Positions 57,421-64,000 of a stretch of DNA of 64,000 nucleotides are shown here, one piece after another (position 1 is the stretch's first letter; each line of letters begins with the position of its first letter). Below the pieces are notes generated by a model. That model saw only the letters and a list, made by a program, of their open reading frames with translations. It did not search any database and was not told where the DNA came from. Origin of the DNA: Bufo bufo. Its lineage: Eukaryota > Chordata > Amphibia > Anura > Bufonidae. A program made the position numbers and the translations under genes. The stretch is taken from NCBI RefSeq assembly GCF_905171765.1, contig NC_053389.1, forward strand, positions 782,880,772 to 782,944,771, given 5' to 3'.

Positions 57421-57846
57421 CATAATGTAAGAGGTAGTGCAGAAGGTTCTCTTACCCAGCTCTTTATTGCAGAATTATCTGCTACCTTCTGGCCTGATGT
57501 TACACAGTGTGAAACCTGCCCTGTCTAGGCAAATCCTCGATATGTCTTTCATAGAGAGTGCATATAGAGAGACTGAATGGTCCACACAACAGCTGTTGTA
57601 GTATTTGGCTAGTCAAAGCAGGGGTAAGGCGGTAAAATGGAAAACCAAAATGAAGCAGATAATACAGCGGTAAGAAAATGGCCTGCATTACCTGTTGCAT
57701 TTTGTAATTTGCAAATAGAGAAGGAAAAATATTCCTGGAGTGCTACTTTAATTGCAACTATTTTTTGCATTGTTTCTTTTATAATTTACTGAATGCATTC
57801 AAACACTGTATAAGCCTTCAAGATCTCCTCTTTTAGTTATAGACAT
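57421..57846. other. olfm2 intron, no feature seen
   Basis: Nothing recognised. Confidence 0.6.
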
Positions 57847-57850
57847 TTAA

Positions 57851-58238
57851 AGGCTATGGACACCTTTAGGACATTTTTTTTCATGACTGTATTTTACTCA
57901 TTATGGGCTAAAAATCATTTTTTTTAATCGATCTTTATTTAAAAAAAAAAATCTGCAGTTTTTGTGATACATGCAGAAAATCAGTTTATTTAAAATTTAT
58001 CCTTCCTGAGCTGACAGCTCATGTGAAACATTATCTCCAGTCTCCTAAACACTGTTTTAAGCCATATTCTTATAAGTTTGATGATTTTAGCGATAATGAG
58101 AGTTTATGAGATCAGCAGGCCAAAGATAAGGCTTTTCATGAGCTATCAGATGATGGAACTCAGGAGGGACAGTCTTAAAATAGACTGATTTTGTATTACA
58201 AAAGCTGTTGAAAATTTTTAATACAAAATCCATAGCCT
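57851..58238. mobile_element. TTAA-target MITE (388 bp)
   Basis: TTAA at 57847-57850 and 58239-58242; ends AGGCTATGGA and TCCATAGCCT. A C-run follows at 58247-58259. A partial relative is near 29471. Confidence 0.75.
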
Positions 58239-58288
58239 TTAAAGTACCCCCCCCCCCCCTATCTATGAAACAATATCTTTAAGCTTAA

Positions 58289-58671
58289 AGGGGTATTCCT
58301 ATCTGAGACATTCATGGCATTTTGCTAGAATATGCCATCAATATCAGATAGGACCTGCTCCTATCTCCAGAATGAGACACCCACCCCCTCCATTCACTGC
58401 TATGGGAGTTCTGAAAAGGGATGAGCTCTGGTTCTGTTATTTCCGGCAGTCCCATGGCAGCAATTGGAGAAATGGCTGTGTTTGCGTGGTGCTCTCTCCA
58501 TTCACCGATATGGAACTTCCGGAAATTGCCAAGTACGCTTGCTTGGCTATTTTCTTAAGTCCTATGTTGATGAATGTCTGGTGTGTTTTCCTTCATTTTG
58601 GGGGCCCTGTTCTGTAGACAGGAGCGGGTCTCTAGCGATATGTCGTCAATGTACCTGATAAGCCAAACCCT
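58289..58671. mobile_element. TTAA-target MITE (383 bp)
   Basis: TTAA at 58285-58288 and 58672-58675; left AGGGGTATTCCTATCTGAGA, right end imperfect (GATAAGCCAAACCCT). Shares CCAGAATGAGACACCC / TCTAGCGATATG sequence with 33384-33775. Confidence 0.65.
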
Positions 58672-58675
58672 TTAA

Positions 58676-59947
58676 TGTTAATGATACAAACCATTTTCCT
58701 ATAGGAAATATACTGTATATTTGAGTATTACTTCTCCTAGATGTGTTCAACTCACAAAAACAACAATGTAAAACTCATCCTACTGAGGAGACGCTTCATA
58801 TCCATGGCTGATACCATGTCTCATGAGCAATAAGAATTAATTAGGTATGCCATAGATAAAGAGGGCATTGTGGTGGCTTCTGAGGTGACTGGACTAGTCT
58901 AGTGTATTATTATACTGTCTTGCTATGTCTCATCAATTGTTCTTTTACAGAAGTCACAGGAGAACGTTGCCAATGACAGAAAAGTCATCTACTGTAGAAG
59001 AAGAAACAAGGATGTTCCACCAGAAACAAAGTTAGCCAGCATGTGAGATGAGCCGAGGTTGTGAATTACAGAACCAAACTAATTTGCAGGGAAAGGTTTT
59101 TGAGTTCTAAGAATACCCTGTTAGAACAGAATCTGCTGACAACCTACTCAACCAATAAGGTGTCATCCTGTGGTTGCACACTTTATGGAATTTATATTAG
59201 GAAGGTTGTTGATGCTTGGGTACCTTCAGTTTTAAAGGGATTGCCAAGGATTAGAGAAAAATGCTGTGCATTTTCTTACAGATACAACACCATGTCATTT
59301 GGCTGAAGTGCAAAACAAGACAGTCCATTAACACATGTGCTGTTCCGGAAAGCAAACCCTTTTATCTGGTCTAGGACAACTCCTATGAAATAACATCATC
59401 TCAAATTTTAATGAATTATTTGCTATAAAAAACAAATAAAATTCAAGCTGCCCATAAAACTAAATTATTGATCAAGTCTATTTTCTTAAATGGCTATATT
59501 CCACATGACATAAAAATTCTGGATCCTATTTTATTAGAATTACATGCTTTGCTAGAATTTTTTGTATAAATTGATAACTGGGTGCTCCCTACACAAGCTT
59601 ACACGGTCTAATAAATATTCCCTTCTCCTCCATAATCCACTGTGATCAATAAGTGTTTCTTCGAATTCAGGTGGTCATCTGAAAGAGGATCTGTACCCTC
59701 TCCTGATGCATCTGTTGTAGCAACTAGTTGCATTCTCCATGTAATAACAATTTTGGAACATCTATTCTTATGCAGCTATGTTGTGCCGTTCCTTTATTAT
59801 TATTCTAGAAGCTATGAATGAATTGCAAGTCTAAGGGAAATTAAGACTATGGACGTTTGTGGACATTTGCCCCTATTGCTACTACGCAAAGACATCAACT
59901 CACTACTTTAGTGTACTTGGAATGGTTAACTTGCACTATGATTCATG
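58676..59947. other. olfm2 intron, no feature seen
   Basis: Nothing recognised in 1.27 kb. Confidence 0.5.
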
Positions 59948-59955
59948 CCGTTGTT

Positions 59956-60355
59956 CAGACTCTGACTGGCCCACAGAGGTACAGGTGAATCCCCCAGGTG
60001 GGCCCCTGAGCAAGGTGGGCCCCTTGACTTCCACCTCCTGCACAAGTGGTACATAACACAGTAGGCTTACTGCACTACATATAGATAGGCAGTGTACAGC
60101 ACCTCAACCAGCCTATGTTCATATAAAAACTGGGTAGAATATTTAAGAAAGTACCCAGTTTATTAATATAGACATGTTCATGGTGGTTCTTTCCCAGGGA
60201 CCTGCCTTATCAAAGTCATTGCAGGGACCCCATAATCAATCATCTTGTAGTCTCTGTCTGCTGCTGTGCGAGCAGGTAATATTTGGATGTATCCGTATGG
60301 TGGGCCTCCAAAATACATTTTACTGGTGGGCCCTAGACAACCCAGTCTGACACTG
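59956..60355. mobile_element. hAT MITE (400 bp), CAGTGTCGGACTGG family
   Basis: Perfect 8-bp duplication CCGTTGTT at 59948-59955 and 60356-60363. Ends CAGACTCTGACTGGCCCAC and CCAGTCTGACACTG; GGTGGGCCCC motifs inside. Related to 34575-35873. Confidence 0.9.
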
Positions 60356-60380
60356 CCGTTGTTTGCACTTATATTGTTTT

Positions 60381-60440
60381 AGGAACATGGTTTATAAGAC
60401 TGAAAAAAGACACCTGTCCAGGTCCAGTTCAGCCTGTTGT
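60381..60440 (+). repeat. Frog GAAAAAAG interspersed repeat fragment
   Basis: AGGAACATGGTTTATAAGAC then TGAAAAAAGACACCTGTCCA and GTTCAGCCTG. Confidence 0.65.
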
Positions 60441-60789
60441 ACTGCACATTTTATATTGTTGAACTGCATTTCATATGTCTATTGTAATATGTCCTGTTCA
60501 TTTGCACTATGTAAGCACTACATTGTGGAAAGGGTTAATGCACAGCCAGCTAATCCTGAGAGACTTTGGGACTTTCTATCTATGCACTGAGAAGTAAGAA
60601 ATCTTCCACTGTTACTATAAGGGACCATGCAAAGTTTTGGAGGGAAAACACAGACACGCTGACCTTCTGACTATGTGGTTTAGCTCTGTTGTTTAGGTAT
60701 GAAGACTTGTTTATGTCTGGAAAAACAAATCTATGACAGACTGAAATTGCAACAATTTTTCTGTTTAGGCTGTGCTTCTCCGCTCCCCC
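60441..60789. other. olfm2 intron, no feature seen
   Basis: Nothing recognised. Confidence 0.5.
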
Positions 60790-60900
60790 CAGATTTATAG
60801 ATATTTTATTATATCCTTTCATGGGACAACATATGACACTTTGATACAATGTAAAGTAGTCAGTGTACAGGTAGTATAACAGTGTAAGTTCTCTAACATC

Positions 60901-61110
60901 CACCAGCTCCATGATGTTGTCAAGGAGGAGTGGAAGCGTATTCCAGTGGCAACCTGTGAAGCTCTAGTGAACTCCATGTCCAAGAGAGTTAAGGCAGTGC
61001 TAGAAAATAATGGTCGCCACACAAAATATGGACACTTTGGGCACAATCTGGCCACACTTAAGGGTGTACTCACTTTTGTTGCCAGCGGATTAGACACTAA
61101 TGGCTGTGTG
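60901..61110 (+). pseudogene. Tc1 transposase C-terminal remnant
   Basis: VKEEWKRIPVATCEALVNSM and KRVKAVLENNG match the last 40 residues of Tc1 transposases; the catalytic domain is absent. Confidence 0.75.
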
Positions 61111-61361
61111 AGTTATTTTAAGCAAATGAAGTGGGGGGCGGCACAATCAAGCAAGCACTGGATACATGTGGAACAGTCAGTGCAGGTGGCCAGGCTGGCG
61201 AGGAGACAAGCACTCGGCGGTGCACAGTTGAGGCAGTGGATAGAATGTAGCAAACTCCGGTAAGTAGGAAATGAACAGCGGCACTCACCAATGTGCGATC
61301 ACAGACGGCAGCTTTATTCCATGAGAATTAAGGCAAAGGGGCAGACAGTTCAAACACGCAA

Positions 61362-61410
61362 ACTAACAGCGGCGGCCGTTTCGCGCTATCTGCGCTTCAT
61401 CAGGCTGTGC
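61362..61410 (-). ncRNA. Hammerhead-ribozyme-like motif in the Penelope-like tail
   Basis: Minus strand: CTGATGA (61397-61403), stem-loop GCGC AGATA GCGC, GAAA (61379-61382), then ACGGC CGCC GCTGT as a possible stem III and a following T as cleavage position. Core heptamer and GAAA are exact. Stem I is weak next to the core, and there is one extra A before stem II, so it may be decayed. Hammerheads in this class are established knowledge; activity here is not shown. Confidence 0.5.
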
Positions 61411-61619
61411 GTCAATGCGTGCTTGCGTCAACACTCCTTTTAAACTCAGGTGCAGGTTACCGTCATAATGACAGACGACTCAAGCCGCACCTGAGTGTGA
61501 GGAGATACATTTCAACAAATACAAACAGACAATGGACAAGCAAAAAATCAGGGACAATTACAAACACATCGTGCACATATGTTAAGACGAACTCAAAGAA
61601 ACTAATTTGGAAAGCTTAC

Positions 61620-62560
61620 TTAGAGAAATGGGCTGAGGTCGTTTCTGTCATTCAGCCCAAGTTCCCCTAGCGCTTGTGTGCGCAGAACCCACCTAGCTTC
61701 CCTCTGCAGGAGGAGGCGGTGTCTGTCCCCCCCCTGCAGGGGGGCGGGGACTGTCTCTAAACCGGAGAATGAAATACAACTAGCATCCCCATTATGGGCT
61801 TCTCTGACATGTTGGATAAATCTCGGGCACCCCTTCCCTGTTTTGATTGAGTTTAAGTGCTCCCTAAACCTTTCAAACAGGCGCCTAATAGTTTTGCCGA
61901 TATAAAATCGTCCGCAGGGGCACAATAGCAGATACACAACGTATGTGCTCCTGCAGTTAATGAAGGTGCTGACTCTGTGTTGGATACCCCCAAATTCTAT
62001 CCACTTCTTAAGGGAATTGTGCTGGCAAAACGAGCAGCTGCCACACTTAAAATTCCCTTTGGGTAAATTGCTGTTCAGCCAATTCTCACTCCTGCTATGC
62101 TTAAACCTGCTTCTAACCAGTCTGTCCTTTACAGTATGGGCCCTTCTAAAGGAGATCAATGGTTTTTGCTCGGTAAGCTCATGTAAGGTTGCATCTCTTC
62201 TCAATACGTCCCAATTTTTAAAAATAACGGAGCGGATGCGCTCTGCCATGGGGCTGTATTTGAATGAGAATGCAAACCTAGTGGGTTTGGCGTCTGCAAT
62301 CCCTTGTTTATTCTTGTCAATCCCTCTATTAATGCGTCTGGTGGTACGGCTCTTTTGACGCTATATGGATGGAAGCTGTCGTGGTGGAGCAAGGAGTTGG
62401 TCGTCGTGGGCTTCCGGAAGCCCTCCGTGACCAACCCGTTGCCTTCCACCAGGACAGCCACATCCAGGAACTCCAATCTAGAGCCTCCAAAATTAAGAGT
62501 AAACGTCATGCCCATATCATTTCTATTGAGGAACTCCACGAACTCACTACACTCGCTTTC
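61620..62560 (-). pseudogene. Penelope-like RT end and GIY-YIG endonuclease
   Basis: From the truncated 5' side (62560), one frame reads FVEFLNRNDMGMTFTLNFGG, then FLDVAVLV and FRKPTTTNSLLHH, the last RT motifs and thumb of Penelope-like enzymes. A frame change near 62300 leads into a second frame (62249-61620, 209 codons). This has a cysteine cluster (C69, C72, C75), then VVYLLLCPCGRFYIGKT (residues 104-120) with the YIG motif at 116-118, R122 and H131 of a GIY-YIG nuclease, ending at the TAG before 61620. The palm and fingers of RT are missing, so this copy cannot retrotranspose by itself. Confidence 0.85.
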
Positions 62561-62710
62561 AGTTATTTTAATGGCACACCAAATTTACACTGTTATACAA
62601 GCTGTACACTGACTACTTTACATTGTATCAAAGTGTCAGATCTTCAGGGTTGTCCAATGAAAAGATATAATAAAATATTTATAAAAATGTACTCACTTTT
62701 GTAAGATACT

Positions 62711-62926
62711 ATATAAGAAGTGCAGTCAGAGCCCCAAGTTGTCTGCAGGTAGGGACCATTGTTTAGTAGAAGATATTCTGTCAGATTGCATGAGTGACCA
62801 GAAGAAGATGCTGAAATTGAGATACTCTGCTACATAGCCTGGTTTAGCAGCCCTTTGACCAGAGGGCCAGCCAGATGACTGAGCCACAGACCCTGGACCA
62901 CTAGCACTTTGGCCAGAGTACCAGCC

Positions 62927-62957
<31 letters not shown>

Positions 62958-64000
62958 GGACAGCTAGCTCAGGACTTTCTTCAGCACAGAACCTTCTTCT
63001 GCCAGGAAGGAGACTGTAGAAGCCAGATCAGCACCTTGCCGGTATAGTTTTGCACTTGAGTTCTTCCAATAAAGAAGCACACTGGTTTACTGCAAACCCT
63101 GAGTCTCTGGTCTTATTTCTCACTGGGGTGCACCACACCTTACCATCCCCTCCAGAGAGCAGAAACACGTGATGACGCCTTGATGGAGTCTAGGAACCCA
63201 ACGTAGCATTAGGACCACCCAGGGGCATACACTAGCTATAGGGGAAGCGCCTGCTTTGGGGCTCAAACTCAGAAAGGGCCCACCCAGGATGAGGACAAAA
63301 AGATTTTAGTATCAGGGACAGTGACGATATATACAGCGAAACTGTAGGAAATGGACAGAGCAGCTACAGGGCCTGGTCTGAGAGAGATATTGACTAGCCA
63401 CAGGAGTGGGGGTTGTGGAGAGTTACTGCCATCTCATCATGCAATATCATTAAACATCCCTAAAACTACTGACTACTGCTTTTGCAGTTAGTAAATAACC
63501 TATTTTCTGTCATTTGTTTTCGCCATCTAGACGGTTGCTTGGACTGGTACAATTTTTTAATTTCATTGCGCAGCAGACAAAAGCTATTTCATGGCATCAG
63601 TAAAGGAGTTTAATATACGAGCTTGTGACATCGAGAGAGGTACATAAATAGCTTTTGGCAATAAACAACACGAGCTGTTGACAACTGATAGAAATGAGTT
63701 ATTTTGAACAATGGTAGGGAAGACGTTGAATCATCCAGGAAGGCTTTCTGCTTTAATATCAATTTTAACTCATATATTGCCAAATCCGGACACGTCTGAG
63801 AGAACGCCAGCAATCAATGAGGGTGAGTATCATTTTAGAAGTACCCAGGTTAGTATCAGTATTAATACCGCTTAAGAACTATTGCTTTGTCAGGATGAAT
63901 GAGCAATGCCACGGATGATATTGCAATGGCTCTTTGCACTAATGGAATTTCCCACCAATATTTGATACAGCTATCACTTAGAATGCATAGGGCATGGCGC
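62711..64000. other. olfm2 intron, right edge of window
   Basis: Contains a (GA)n run at 62931-62958. Otherwise no gene or exon recognised; GGGGCTCAAACTC/GGGCCCACCCAGG near 63255 hints at a repeat. Confidence 0.45.
62931..62958. repeat. (GA)n microsatellite
   Basis: Uninterrupted GA run. Confidence 0.95.

Larger units (their letters stand above)
61122..62560 (-). mobile_element. 5'-truncated Penelope-like element (1.44 kb)
   Basis: Flanked by an 11-bp direct repeat AGTTATTTTAA (61111-61121 and 62561-62571) that lies inside the Tc1 copy and marks the insertion. The element reads on the minus strand: end of reverse transcriptase, zinc-finger-like linker, GIY-YIG endonuclease, then a 0.5 kb tail with a hammerhead-like motif. 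Truncation at the 5' side and variable-length duplications are usual for this class. Confidence 0.85.
60790..62710 (+). mobile_element. Rearranged Tc1 copy with inverted 3' ends, split by a Penelope-like element
   Basis: 60790-60900 is an inverted copy of the Tc1 3' region at about 62580-62690 (GACACTTTGATACAATGTAA against its complement). 60901-61110 encodes a Tc1 C-terminus on the plus strand. The right end reads TACTCACTTTTGTAAGATAC. Confidence 0.75.

Noticed and set aside
61945..62358. 137-codon plus-strand open frame
   Set aside because: Antisense shadow of the Penelope-like coding region.
55846..64000. Further olfm2 exons
   Set aside because: No open frame with olfactomedin or coiled-coil noelin sequence flanked by splice sites was found on the minus strand.

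Overview
The window is a transposon-dense stretch of a vertebrate genome, most likely a frog (anuran amphibian). The basis for this is one recognisable host exon (the last coding exon of an olfactomedin-2 gene) plus a repeat mix typical of frogs: Ty3/gypsy chromovirus, ZBED-type hAT elements, several Tc1/mariner families, TTAA-target and TTA-target MITEs, and a Penelope-like element. Species cannot be fixed from the sequence alone. No bacterial-style operons, CRISPR arrays, rRNA or tRNA genes were seen.

Layout. 1-8291: the right part of a large hAT element (hAT-1). Its transposase is broken by a complete 5.3 kb Ty3/gypsy chromovirus (940-6239, 5-bp target duplication, LTRs differing at about two sites), and it is followed by a 51-bp minisatellite. 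9141-13076: a TTAA-flanked element holding a small Tc1-type MITE, a 1.1 kb internal direct duplication and, between the two copies, a second block of the hAT-1 minisatellite. 15416-20985: a decayed Tc1/mariner copy split by hAT-2 (15504-20100), which carries a ruined ZBED transposase and a 41-bp minisatellite. 21000-26200: hAT and TTAA MITEs and an unclassified region. 27391-28976: a near-complete Tc1 element with one premature stop. 31376-37260: foldback MITEs, a nested hAT element, a 280-bp tandem repeat and retroelement tails. 37276-41134: three Tc1/mariner elements in a row, separated by (TA)n tracts; the third carries an uninterrupted DD37E transposase. 41139-44644: a second TTAA element without a transposase. 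44790-52836: hAT-3, 8 kb, with perfect 8-bp target duplications, a 740-codon open transposase frame on the minus strand and a 3.8 kb array of 95-bp repeats. 54960-64000: the 3' end of olfm2 (minus strand) and its upstream intron, filled with MITEs and a Penelope-like element inserted in a Tc1 copy.

Functionally the window is one host gene end plus layers of selfish DNA. Clean target duplications let the insertion order be read: the chromovirus is younger than hAT-1, hAT-2 is younger than the mariner it splits, and the Penelope-like element is younger than its Tc1 host. The most interesting recurring structure is that all three long hAT elements share TAGNG-type ends and each has its own internal minisatellite of a different unit length. 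Hammerhead-ribozyme-like motifs in retroelement tails and a self-priming signature in the chromovirus are also worth testing.
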